DNA from: Candidatus Kapaibacterium sp.
Lineage (GTDB): Bacteria; Bacteroidota; Ignavibacteria; Kapaibacteriales; Kapaibacteriaceae
Assembly (NCBI GenBank): GCA_018882895.1
Contig: VERF01000014.1
Location: 1 to 47,765 of the forward strand
Direction of reading: 5' to 3'
Length of the DNA: 47,765 nucleotides
Part shown: one piece after another, positions 7,669-16,010 of the stretch
How the letters are laid out: each line of letters opens with the position of its first letter
Position numbering within the stretch: the stretch's first letter is position 1
Translations under genes and position numbers: made by a program
The notes under the pieces: generated by a model
The model's input: the letters and a program-made list of their open reading frames with translations, nothing else
The model's database searches: none
Told to the model about the DNA's origin: nothing

Positions 7669-9020
7669 CTTCGCTTGCTGAAGTCAGGCTGTGGGGTCGG
7701 ACCATCGGCGCAGTCTCTCTGCATGATGGTGACGAGGTCACAAGCTTTGAATACGACCCGGCCTTCGCACAGAGCGGAATTCAGGTTGCTCCGATAGTCA
7801 TGCCTCTCTCCGGGCGGGTGTATCGCTTTCCAGAGCTTTCACGGCGGACGTTTCTTGGACTCCCTGGATTGCTTGCGGACTCACTACCAGACAAGTTCGG
7901 GAACGCGTTGATCGATGCTTGGCTGGCATCACAGGGGCGTCGGCCGGACTCCTTCAATTCCGTTGAGCGACTGTGCTATACGGGTCGGCGCGGTATGGGA
8001 GCACTGGAGTTCGCCCCCGTCATGGGCCCGGCGGCTCATACGTCAGCACATATCGACGTCGCACGGTTGGTTGATCTCGCATCCGAGATACTGACCCATC
8101 GTACAACCCTTCGGGCATCATTCAATGAGGGCAACAACGAAGATTCGCTACGTGATATTCTGCACGTGGGAACATCGGCTGGTGGCGCTCGGGCAAAGGC
8201 AGTGATCGCATGGAACCCTATAACCAATGAAGTTCGGTCCGGTCAAGTCAACGTTGGCGAGGGATTTGAGCACTGGCTGCTCAAGTTCGATGGCGTAAGC
8301 GGCAACAAGGACAAGGAGCTTGACGACCCCAAGGGATACGGTCTGATTGAGTATGCGTATTACCTGATGGCGCGCGATTGCGGCATCGACATCAGCGAAT
8401 GCCGTCTGTTCAAGGAGAACGGACGATCACACTTCATGACGCGCCGATTTGACCGAACATCAACAGGTGAGAGACTTCACATGCAGTCTCTGTGCGCCTT
8501 GGGGCACTTTGACTTCCATATGCCAGGTGCACATAGCTATGAGCAGGCCATGCTCGTGATGCGTCAAATGAACCTACCGATGCAGTCTATCGAGCAACTG
8601 TTTCGACGCATGGCGTTCAACATCATAGCACGTAATCAAGACGATCACGTCAAGAACATCGCCTTCCTTATGAATCAATCCGGCGAGTGGTCGCTGTCAC
8701 CGGCGTTTGACGTGACCTACAGCTTCAACCCTGACGGGCTGTGGACCTCGAGCCATCAAATGACGCTCAACGGAAAACGCGATCGGTTTACGATGGATGA
8801 CTTTGAGGCCTGCGCTAGATCTGCCTCGATGAAAAGGGGGCGTGCAAAGGCAATCGTCGCGGAAGTTCATGAGACGGTGTCAATGTGGCCGTCGTATGCT
8901 GAACAGGCCGGTGTACCAGATCATCTGCGCACGAAAGTTCACGATGCCCTGAATCTGTCATCACACAAGCTATCGTCGGTTAACAATGGCAGCCCCGTCA
9001 CGCGGTTGATCGCCCCCTAA
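7665..9020 (+). CDS. hipA: HipA serine/threonine-kinase toxin
   Basis: A 451-residue full-length HipA. The N-terminal subdomain carries 'FLGLPGLLADSLPDKFGN' and 'YTGRRGMGALEF'. The glycine-rich loop GTSAGGARAK (residues 169-178) contains Ser171, equivalent in position to the loop serine that autophosphorylates in E. coli HipA. The catalytic segment is RNQDDHVKN (323-331) and the metal-binding Asp is in SPAFDV (Asp349). E. coli HipA phosphorylates glutamyl-tRNA synthetase and causes growth arrest and persistence; the substrate here is inferred, and related HipA proteins use other tRNA synthetases. All key residues are present. The 3' end overlaps the convergent hydrolase gene by 4 bp. The coding sequence has the AAGGGGGC signature twice, so it looks resident rather than newly acquired. 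Confidence 0.92.
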   Translation: MTSLAEVRLWGRTIGAVSLHDGDEVTSFEYDPAFAQSGIQVAPIVMPLSGRVYRFPELSRRTFLGLPGLLADSLPDKFGNALIDAWLASQGRRPDSFNSVERLCYTGRRGMGALEFAPVMGPAAHTSAHIDVARLVDLASEILTHRTTLRASFNEGNNEDSLRDILHVGTSAGGARAKAVIAWNPITNEVRSGQVNVGEGFEHWLLKFDGVSGNKDKELDDPKGYGLIEYAYYLMARDCGIDISECRLFKENGRSHFMTRRFDRTSTGERLHMQSLCALGHFDFHMPGAHSYEQAMLVMRQMNLPMQSIEQLFRRMAFNIIARNQDDHVKNIAFLMNQSGEWSLSPAFDVTYSFNPDGLWTSSHQMTLNGKRDRFTMDDFEACARSASMKRGRAKAIVAEVHETVSMWPSYAEQAGVPDHLRTKVHDALNLSSHKLSSVNNGSPVTRLIAP

Positions 9021-9775
9021 CCGACGGAGAGTACCCTTTCAACAAACGAAACGACCTCGTCCGGTGCTTCGATTGGGCTGACATGCCCACCGCTGACGAT
9101 CGTTGTTTGAAGAAACGGGGGTACTCCAACGTAGTCCTCTTTACCTATCAGGGCAAGGGTCGGAACCGTCAGCCGACGAATGAGACTCGTTGCATCGTCC
9201 GCATCAATACGCACGGCCCGGTCCGTATGGCGGATCTCGGCATTGGATAATTGGCTCATGGGACCAGCCAGATATCTGATGTTCACTTCCGTTGCGCTCC
9301 TTGCCATGAGGGCCTTCGCGGCTTGTCGCATGTAGAATCCCCTGAACATCATGGCCGTATGCTGAAGTCGTATCTGCCAGCTCTGCAGGGCCGATAGCTT
9401 CTTGTATGGCATGTTGCAAAGTCCCAGCGAAGCGAATCGATGTGGATGTCTCACTGCTGACCTCAGCAGGGTCATGCTCCCCCACGAATGACCGATACCG
9501 GCCGCCTTCTCGATACCGAGCACATCAAGAACTTCGACAACCAACTCGACGCAATCATCAAGGTCCCAGTCCCTGCGTATGATCTGCTTGCTCTTACCAT
9601 GAAACGGCATGTCGATGGCGATCACTGTCCTGTCAGTGACGCGGCTCATCTGATATGACCACATGTGATGATCGAAATAGACGCCGTGAAGAAACAGCAC
9701 CGGCACGGTACCTGGAACCTGATTGGATACGACGTGAATCGAGCCAAGCGAAGTTTGGATAGTATTCGATTTCAT
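9017..9775 (-). CDS. Alpha/beta-fold hydrolase
   Basis: A 252-residue cytoplasmic alpha/beta hydrolase. The oxyanion region is 'VLFLHGVYFDHHMW'. The nucleophile elbow is GHSWG (Ser97), the acid is in 'LIGKEDYVG' and the histidine is in 'GGHVSPIEAPDEV'. Family members include esterases, C-C bond hydrolases and haloalkane or epoxide-type enzymes; the substrate cannot be told. Its ATG directly follows the TAA of the epimerase-like gene with no spacer, so the two are probably translated as a coupled pair. It ends convergently with hipA, overlapping by 4 bp. Confidence 0.85.
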   Translation of the reverse strand: MKSNTIQTSLGSIHVVSNQVPGTVPVLFLHGVYFDHHMWSYQMSRVTDRTVIAIDMPFHGKSKQIIRRDWDLDDCVELVVEVLDVLGIEKAAGIGHSWGSMTLLRSAVRHPHRFASLGLCNMPYKKLSALQSWQIRLQHTAMMFRGFYMRQAAKALMARSATEVNIRYLAGPMSQLSNAEIRHTDRAVRIDADDATSLIRRLTVPTLALIGKEDYVGVPPFLQTTIVSGGHVSPIEAPDEVVSFVERVLSVG

Positions 9776-10417
9776 TTAGTTACTGATGCAAGGGGCTTTG
9801 TGTGAGAACGTACTGTCTGTGAGTTGACGGACCATGAAGGCAGCCATATCAGGTAGCGTGACCGAGAGCTTTAGCCCCCTACCATCGACTGTTGCATTGA
9901 TGTGATTTGTCTTCTCTTTGTCCACAATGTTGGGACAGCGCACAAGCGTCCAATCCAGACCGCTGCTCATCACGATCGGCTCCATGCGGTTCTTATCATC
10001 GATGATCACCTTGAGCCACTTCATGAACAGGGGCATAATGACGCGTGAAAAGACCCATGGCTGAAAGGCAGCGCTGTCTCCAGCGCCAACGTTGCTCATC
10101 ACAATCAAACGCGGAATGCCTTGGGATGTCATCTCATCAACGATGATCCTTGTAGCGTCGGATAGAAAGGTCGTGGGCTTGCTGTTTCCCTTGCCCCCTA
10201 CCCCTAGACACTGAATCACTGCGTCGCATCCGCTTACGACGCGTGCAACGGCCCGACTGTCCAGCACACTTCCTTCAATGAGTGTGAGGCGTTCAGATTG
10301 TATGGTTACGGCGGAAGTGCTTCGTACCAGCGCAACAACCTGATGCTGCTGGGAGAGGGTTTCCGAAAGAATAGCCCTGCCGGAAAAGCCGGTGGCACCG
10401 AATATCGCAACCTTCAT
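9776..10417 (-). CDS. NAD(P)-binding epimerase/NmrA-like protein
   Basis: A 213-residue atypical short-chain dehydrogenase with an N-terminal dinucleotide-binding motif, 'KVAIFGATGFSGRAI' (GATGxxG), and later 'IVMSNVGAGDS' and 'DWTLVRCPNIVD', typical of NAD(P)H-binding NmrA/YwnB proteins that bind a nucleotide and often act as redox sensors or reductases. The track starts at 10501. The ATG at 10417 is preferred because AAAGGA lies 6 nt upstream and the Rossmann motif then starts at residue 2. It lies downstream of a Crp/Fnr regulator and abuts the hydrolase gene. Confidence 0.8.
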   Translation of the reverse strand: MKVAIFGATGFSGRAILSETLSQQHQVVALVRSTSAVTIQSERLTLIEGSVLDSRAVARVVSGCDAVIQCLGVGGKGNSKPTTFLSDATRIIVDEMTSQGIPRLIVMSNVGAGDSAAFQPWVFSRVIMPLFMKWLKVIIDDKNRMEPIVMSSGLDWTLVRCPNIVDKEKTNHINATVDGRGLKLSVTLPDMAAFMVRQLTDSTFSHKAPCISN

Positions 10418-10497
10418 CGACGATCCTTTCGTGGTCCAAACATGAATGCAATGTTCGGAGAACGGGGCTTCGTCGACGTGACACAAAAGTGTCAATA

Positions 10498-11097
10498 TCA
10501 ACGCTGCGCCAACCTTTTCCTGATGCGCGTGAGCGACTGCCGCTCAATTCCAAGGTAGGACGCCAGATGCGACAGCGACACTCTGTTGAAGAGGCTTGGA
10601 TGATCTTGCATGAAATCGAGATAACGCTCCTCTGCACTTCGAAAAAGAAAGCTCTCGATTCGTTGTTGCTGTTGCTTGAGTACTTCTTCGGCAATCAGCC
10701 TGCCGTAGCGTTCAAGTCCCGGATACCGTTCATACCCCCTTTGAATGTGCTCATAGCCGAGGCATACCAACACCGTTGGCTCTATGCACTGAAAGAAGTA
10801 CGAACTTGACATCTGTGAGATGAACGATGCGTAGTGCGTGGCATAGCGCTTCTCAGCCACAAAGTTCACGGAAGTCTCATTCCCATCTGCATCAATGTAA
10901 TAGGCTCGCAGGAGTCCCGAATGCACAAAGCCAATCTCTCGCTGAAGCGCTCCGGCCTGAATGAAGTGCTGACGTGGTCCTAGCTCTCTGACGCTGACAC
11001 AATCTCGCAGATAGCTCAGCTCGCCTTCTGTGAGATTAGGACACAGCGACTGCACCGCGAATAGGAAAGACTCGACCGCGCTCATTCTCAGCCTCAT
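10498..11097 (-). CDS. Crp/Fnr-family transcriptional regulator
   Basis: A 199-residue regulator with a cyclic-nucleotide-binding-like N-terminal beta-roll ('QHFIQAGALQREIGFVHSGLLRAYYIDADGNETSVNF') and a C-terminal winged HTH ('VSLSHLASYLGIERQSLTRIRKRL'). The form is that of the short Bacteroidota Crp/Fnr proteins that usually lack conserved cAMP-contact residues. It probably controls its own operon (epimerase-like protein and hydrolase) and may act on the divergent GH31 gene. The ATG at 11085 (MSAVESF) has a GAGG upstream and is an alternative start. Confidence 0.85.
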   Translation of the reverse strand: MRLRMSAVESFLFAVQSLCPNLTEGELSYLRDCVSVRELGPRQHFIQAGALQREIGFVHSGLLRAYYIDADGNETSVNFVAEKRYATHYASFISQMSSSYFFQCIEPTVLVCLGYEHIQRGYERYPGLERYGRLIAEEVLKQQQQRIESFLFRSAEERYLDFMQDHPSLFNRVSLSHLASYLGIERQSLTRIRKRLAQR

Positions 11098-11110
11098 ACT
11101 TCATTGACAC

Positions 11111-11125
11111 ACCGCTTACAGCGGT
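11111..11125. promoter_or_regulatory. Perfect palindrome ACCGCT-TAC-AGCGGT upstream of the Crp/Fnr gene
   Basis: Six-base perfect arms with a 3-nt centre lie 14-28 bp before the regulator's ATG, in the 191-bp divergent region with the GH31 gene. A protein operator is plausible (autoregulation), but the sequence is not the canonical TGTGA-N6-TCACA Crp site. It could also be a 5' UTR hairpin. Confidence 0.35.
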
Positions 11126-11288
11126 TCCTGGGTATCGAATGCAACCAACACCGAATCGTGAAGTTAGCTGTATTCCGGAATCGGCAACATTTCACTCGTC
11201 GAGTTTATGGGGCGCTATATTCGTTTAGTACACGCCTCCTCCTAGCAATCAAAGCGGAGGAAGACCACACCTTTCGAGAACTTGATCA

Positions 11289-13919
11289 ATGCGACACATA
11301 CTCTCGTTTCTCTTGCTTCTCGTGATCTGCACAGCTGCCAAGGCGCAGACTTCTCTGTATGAGATTCGTCGGGGGAATATTCGTTTTGTTCTTGAGCGTA
11401 AAGGGTTTCAGATTGTAAACGTTGGTACCGGACGAGTTCTCCTGGAAGCGTCAGCTCGAGACGGTGTATTCCCCATCGGACTGTCAACATATCCGCTTTC
11501 AAGGGTTGACTACGTTAACTACATGCACATGGTTGTGAGGGATAGTCTGGCAACAGACCAATGGTTCTGTGATACAATTTCATCGTGGACACCGTCGGAT
11601 TCGGAATATGCTGTTGACGTTCAGATCCGTCGAAGATCAACAGGTCAGGGTTTTAACCTTCGTGTGGCCGTCCTTGATCACGATCGCGTCAGGATTGACA
11701 TCCGAAGCTCAACGAAGCTGGAACGTCCTTGGACGTTTCGAACCAAGCTTCGACTTCGTCTCTTTCCCGATGAGTACCTCATGGGGTTCGGTGAGCGCCT
11801 CGAAGGTGTTGCATTTCGCGGACAGCGACTTCTCAACTGGATCAGTGAGGGGCAGATGGATACCGCCCCATCGCCCCGTCCGCAGGACCAGGGCAACTTT
11901 CGTGTACCATTCTACCTCTCCACACGGGGCTATGGGCTGCTGGTTCACAACAACTCGTGCAGTTCGTTCGATATTGGGCAGGCTGACAGTGCCATCAACG
12001 AGATCGCCGTTTGGGATGAGACGCTTAGTTTTACGGTCTATTCCGGTTCCTCGCCCTCACAGATCATCGAGCGCTACACTGCCGATGCCGGCCGACTCTC
12101 TCGGATGCCCGAGCCGTGGGTATTTGGTGTGTGGGTGATGGCCAAGAACCGGAACTGGTTTCGTACTGAATCAGACAGATCTCTCGAAGTGGCCGATCTG
12201 CTGCGACGCGACAGCATTCCGTGCAGCGCCATCTGGCACCACTACTGGTCGGAGAAGATCAACAACATCATCACAGCCGACATGTCGTGGGACATCGACC
12301 GCACCCGCTATCCCGGCTACGAGAACGTCGTCAGCAAACACCGTCAAAGCGGGTTCAAGGTCCTGCACTACTACTGGCCCTACATCTTCAACGCCGATGC
12401 CGAGTTTACTGCTGCCGATGCTGCCGGCATCTTCATGCGTGATGCCGACGGAAAGACCTTTCTCAATCAATGGCTGTCGTTCTTTGCTCAGGTTGCCGAA
12501 CCGGATCTGACGAAGCATTCCTCACGTACGTGGCTTCAGAACAACATGCTGATCAATGCCGCAGACCTCGGGAGCAGCGGCTGGATGGCTGATTTCGGCG
12601 AGCATCACCGCATCGAAATGGTCGACTCCGCTAAAGACAATCCGTACGTTGTTCACAACGAGTACCCATTGTGGTGGGCGCGGACGAATCAGGAGTTCTG
12701 GGAAAAGCAGAGGCCGGATGGTGATTACACATTCTGGATGCGTGCCGGTTGGACGGGAATCCAGAAGTACTGTCCCCTGATGTGGACCGGTGATACACAG
12801 TTTGACTGGTCTGCGGTCGATGGGATAAAGACCATCATCCCGTCCATCTTATCAGCTGGTCTCTCTGGCCATCCGCTCGTATCTGCGCACCTCGGCGGAT
12901 ACGAATACAACACTCTGCCAATGAACTCTGAAGAGCTCTGGATACGCTGGCTCCAGGTGTGCAGCATGTTTCCGGTCCTGTGGACGCATGAAGGAAATGA
13001 ACTCTTCTTCGGCACGCACCTTGCCTTCGATCAGTCGGAAGCCACACGGTCCATGTTCAAACGATACGCCCGCCTGCATGTCTCGTACGTTCCATACTTC
13101 CTCACCCTTGCCAGGGAAGCTATTGATAAGGGGCTCCCTGTGGCACGACCGCTCTACGTTCATTATCCCGATGACGTGCGCACCATCACGGTTCGTGATC
13201 AGTTCCTTATCGGTGATCGAGTTCTTGTAGCTCCGGTGCTCGACTCCGGAGCTACAACACGCAGCGTTGTGTTTCCTGCAGGACGCTGGTACGACGTTCG
13301 CACAGGCGCACTGGCAGCAACCGGTCCTGCCCGCCTTAGCGTCTCTGCACCGCTGGATCATCTGCCGATCTATGTGCGGGAGGGGGCCATCCTACCGATG
13401 TATGATCAGCCCCATATCGAGACTCTTGTTCGTGACGTACCGGGAGTGAAGGATTTCAATCATGCCGATAGTTCACTGCAACTGCGGTTCTATGGCTGCG
13501 GCAGGGACTCGCTGACTCTTTGGGATGGTACGCAGATCGTGATGCATCGGACCTCCAGTGATTCCACGATATCCGTTACCGGCGGACCACAACGTCGCAT
13601 CACGTCATTGTTTATCAACGACCCAACTCAACCATGTATCACAAGCGTGGCAGGAGATGCACCACAGAGTACGATCAACGTCTACCCCAACCCGACGACG
13701 GGGCTTTCCACCATCTCATTGGCACTCAATGGTGTGGCACCTGCCACAATCACCATCATTACTGCTGAGGGCTCTATGCTGCGCACACGGAACGTTGAAC
13801 AGCCCCGAGCAGACGGTATAGAGCTACTCGATCTTAGTGACCTTCCCAACGGCATGTATCTCGTTGTGGTTTCACAGCAAGGAAATTCCCGATCGATCAC
13901 CGTGATAAAGAATGGGTGA
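11289..13919 (+). CDS. Secreted GH31 glycosidase, sulfoquinovosidase-like, with T9SS domain
   Basis: An 876-residue exported enzyme. A signal peptide (MRHILSFLLLLVICTAAKAQ) is followed by a galactose-mutarotase-like N domain ('YLMGFGERLEGVAFRGQRLLNW') and the GH31 barrel. The catalytic nucleophile is in GWMADFGE (Asp435) and the acid/base in WTGDTQ (Asp502). 'GWMADFGE' and 'FWMRAGWTGIQKYCPLMWTGD' closely resemble E. coli YihQ sulfoquinovosidase rather than ordinary alpha-glucosidases. The residues that bind the sulfonate in YihQ lie in a loop I cannot align with confidence here ('SEKINNIITADMSW'), so substrate is open. Residues ~795-876 ('INVYPNPTTGLSTISL') are a T9SS sorting domain. It cleaves an alpha-glycoside outside the cell or at its surface. 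There is no good Shine-Dalgarno site at the ATG. Confidence 0.88.
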   Translation: MRHILSFLLLLVICTAAKAQTSLYEIRRGNIRFVLERKGFQIVNVGTGRVLLEASARDGVFPIGLSTYPLSRVDYVNYMHMVVRDSLATDQWFCDTISSWTPSDSEYAVDVQIRRRSTGQGFNLRVAVLDHDRVRIDIRSSTKLERPWTFRTKLRLRLFPDEYLMGFGERLEGVAFRGQRLLNWISEGQMDTAPSPRPQDQGNFRVPFYLSTRGYGLLVHNNSCSSFDIGQADSAINEIAVWDETLSFTVYSGSSPSQIIERYTADAGRLSRMPEPWVFGVWVMAKNRNWFRTESDRSLEVADLLRRDSIPCSAIWHHYWSEKINNIITADMSWDIDRTRYPGYENVVSKHRQSGFKVLHYYWPYIFNADAEFTAADAAGIFMRDADGKTFLNQWLSFFAQVAEPDLTKHSSRTWLQNNMLINAADLGSSGWMADFGEHHRIEMVDSAKDNPYVVHNEYPLWWARTNQEFWEKQRPDGDYTFWMRAGWTGIQKYCPLMWTGDTQFDWSAVDGIKTIIPSILSAGLSGHPLVSAHLGGYEYNTLPMNSEELWIRWLQVCSMFPVLWTHEGNELFFGTHLAFDQSEATRSMFKRYARLHVSYVPYFLTLAREAIDKGLPVARPLYVHYPDDVRTITVRDQFLIGDRVLVAPVLDSGATTRSVVFPAGRWYDVRTGALAATGPARLSVSAPLDHLPIYVREGAILPMYDQPHIETLVRDVPGVKDFNHADSSLQLRFYGCGRDSLTLWDGTQIVMHRTSSDSTISVTGGPQRRITSLFINDPTQPCITSVAGDAPQSTINVYPNPTTGLSTISLALNGVAPATITIITAEGSMLRTRNVEQPRADGIELLDLSDLPNGMYLVVVSQQGNSRSITVIKNG

Positions 13920-13927
13920 TCAAAGCT

Positions 13928-14302
13928 TCACTTCTGCTGATACAGGGCAATTCTGTTACCTTCGGTGTCCTCGAATTCGGCCACAAGCCCCATTCCATTG
14001 TCGGTGACCGGGTAGAGAACCCTACCTCCACACGTCGTTGCACGGTGCAGTGTTGCTGCGATGTCGTGCGTCGCGAAGTAGACCAAAACTCCGTCATGCG
14101 TTGGTTTGTAGATCTCGCCCTTTGCCAAAGCACCGGAGATGCCCGCTCTTTGGTCATTGAACGGAAGCATGGCCATCTCGTTACCATCAATGATCGTCGT
14201 ATCAAATTCAAATCCAAAGACCGCACCGTAGAACGTCATCGCTCTATCGATGTCGCAGACGGGTATCTCGACGAACACGACAGGGTTTGTGGTTTGCGGC
14301 AT
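13928..14302 (-). CDS. VOC-family (glyoxalase/bleomycin-resistance-like) protein
   Basis: A 124-residue protein with the two beta-alpha-beta-beta-beta modules of the vicinal oxygen chelate fold: 'VFVEIPVCDIDRAMTFYGAVFGF' and 'VAEFEDTEGNRIALYQ'. The first potential metal ligand is Glu12. The usual C-terminal ligand glutamate ('GNxxEL') is replaced by alanine (GNRIALYQ), as in several VOC proteins of unknown activity, so glyoxalase I activity should not be assumed. It ends 8 bp from the convergent GH31 stop codon. A TAnnTTCG-like box (TACATTCG, 14321-14314 minus) lies 11 nt before the ATG. Confidence 0.8.
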   Translation of the reverse strand: MPQTTNPVVFVEIPVCDIDRAMTFYGAVFGFEFDTTIIDGNEMAMLPFNDQRAGISGALAKGEIYKPTHDGVLVYFATHDIAATLHRATTCGGRVLYPVTDNGMGLVAEFEDTEGNRIALYQQK

Positions 14303-14358
14303 GATGTTCCGGGCGAATGTATACCTGATGAGGCTTCAACAAGGCCTGTACCGGCTGC

Positions 14359-15945
14359 CTAAGGCATGACAACAAAGCCGGCCGTGCCCGATCTATCGTC
14401 ACTTTGGACAACAACATGATACGCGCCCTGTGCCAACCCTTGGGTGCTGATGTGCACCTGGCTGTTTACCATCACAGCAGTCACGTGTCGAACGAGCTGA
14501 CCACTGACTGAATAGATCTGAGCAGTAAGAGGGGTATCAGCCTGCAGTGACAGCGGTGCTGCATCGATGCACACGGATCCGTCGGAAACAGGATTGGGGA
14601 AGACATTAAGCTCTGTGGAAGCGGACGTGTGATCATCTCCATCAACAGATGTTGGCATTCCCGTGACCAAATGCACCAGACCCTGGGCATACCACCGGGC
14701 CATGTAGTCATTCGGATGGAGTGAATTCGATGTGAAACACGATGCCCCCTTACGATCGTAGAGTGCCTTGCTCGTGGTCGTCATGTCAAACACCGCCACA
14801 GCCGGACCCTCCAGTGCGTTCATCTGGCGCAGGAACTCATAGATCCATGCTTCGCCGTCCTTCGGAGCTCCGGGCGAGTTCACATCGGGTAGCATGTTGC
14901 TGATCAGAATGAACTCGGCATCAGGACAATCCGATTTGATCTTCTGAATGGTCGACTCGAGACTCGCGCGGAAGGCTGAGCCACTTGTCTGCCCCCAAAT
15001 GTCATTCATCCCCATATCGATGATCACAAGGTCAGGATTGTTCGGACTGACCAATTGTCGGCAGTACCGATCTGCCCATGCAATGGTCTTGCCGCCGCAA
15101 CTACTGTTGTGCAGTGTCACGTCTGTCTTGAACTGATTCTGAAGATGATCACAGAACAGGTCGACATAGCTACGCATGTAAGGATCGGTGGGTGGAAAGT
15201 TCTTTGCGTCGCCGGCAAATCCCGAGACGTTCAGTCCCGCCGTCAGGCTCATGCCGAGTGCCTGCACGGTAAGGGGCTTCCCCTGCTGCAGCTTTCGCAA
15301 TGTGTTCGGCAGAAGAGCCCCCTTGGCAGACCAAGCAGCAGAAGGGTCCCATCCGTCTCGCTCCCGAACATACGTGACGTAGGTCCACGACGTAGCGGCA
15401 ACATTGATCAGACCATTAGGAGTGCCGTTTCCGCGCTGCCCCTGCTTGGCCACGTATGTCTGCGAGGGACCGGCCGACTTCTGCGTGATGACGTTGCCGC
15501 TCATCGTGTAGTCGACTCCCTCCCCAAAGAGGCGGGTGCCGTTGTAGTTCGTCACCGAGATGATCTTACGCGGTCGATACAGCAATCGCGATTCAGATCC
15601 GATGCCCGTAAGTACCACTGCTTCTTTGGTGATCGTATCTCCCTGCCAGAACGGTCGAAGCATCTCGTGGGTCGAAACTCGCGAGGGATTTGCGGTGTAG
15701 TTCGGAAACTCGTAGTAGCCCCCATTGCGCGGTGTTACAAGGGCCCACGCTGCCTTTGCCGGTGAGCACGACCACACAGCCTCGGCCGCATCAACGGTCA
15801 GAAGTTCCCGTCCCGCTGCGTCATAGAATGCGCACTGACCACCGGCATAGTATACCGTATTAGCAGTGGCCGAGACTGCTCCCGGTGGGATCTGGGCATT
15901 CAGGGCGAAGCAGCTGACGCAGAACAGAAATAAGATGGTTTTCAT
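14359..15945 (-). CDS. Secreted SGNH/GDSL hydrolase with T9SS C-terminal domain
   Basis: From the ATG at 15945 (528 residues) the protein begins with a signal peptide (MKTILFLFCVSCFALNAQ); the track start 31 codons upstream would bury it. The N-terminal ~200 residues are an unassigned beta-rich domain. The SGNH core follows: block I 'VQALGMSLTAG' (GMS in place of GDS, with the serine retained), 'SSCGGKT', block III 'IDMGMNDIWG' and block V 'NSLHPNDYMARWYAQG' with the catalytic Asp/His pair. The end ('LNVFPNPVSDGSVCI') is a T9SS sorting domain. It is likely an extracellular esterase acting on acetylated or acylated glycans; the substrate is unknown. It is divergent from the giant adhesin gene with a short shared upstream region. 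Confidence 0.85.
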   Translation of the reverse strand: MKTILFLFCVSCFALNAQIPPGAVSATANTVYYAGGQCAFYDAAGRELLTVDAAEAVWSCSPAKAAWALVTPRNGGYYEFPNYTANPSRVSTHEMLRPFWQGDTITKEAVVLTGIGSESRLLYRPRKIISVTNYNGTRLFGEGVDYTMSGNVITQKSAGPSQTYVAKQGQRGNGTPNGLINVAATSWTYVTYVRERDGWDPSAAWSAKGALLPNTLRKLQQGKPLTVQALGMSLTAGLNVSGFAGDAKNFPPTDPYMRSYVDLFCDHLQNQFKTDVTLHNSSCGGKTIAWADRYCRQLVSPNNPDLVIIDMGMNDIWGQTSGSAFRASLESTIQKIKSDCPDAEFILISNMLPDVNSPGAPKDGEAWIYEFLRQMNALEGPAVAVFDMTTTSKALYDRKGASCFTSNSLHPNDYMARWYAQGLVHLVTGMPTSVDGDDHTSASTELNVFPNPVSDGSVCIDAAPLSLQADTPLTAQIYSVSGQLVRHVTAVMVNSQVHISTQGLAQGAYHVVVQSDDRSGTAGFVVMP

Positions 15946-16010
15946 CTTTGTTGCTCTAGTAAATTGAGCCGCAATTTCATCCTCGTCACCGGCAATTGCA
16001 AGCTCCCTGC

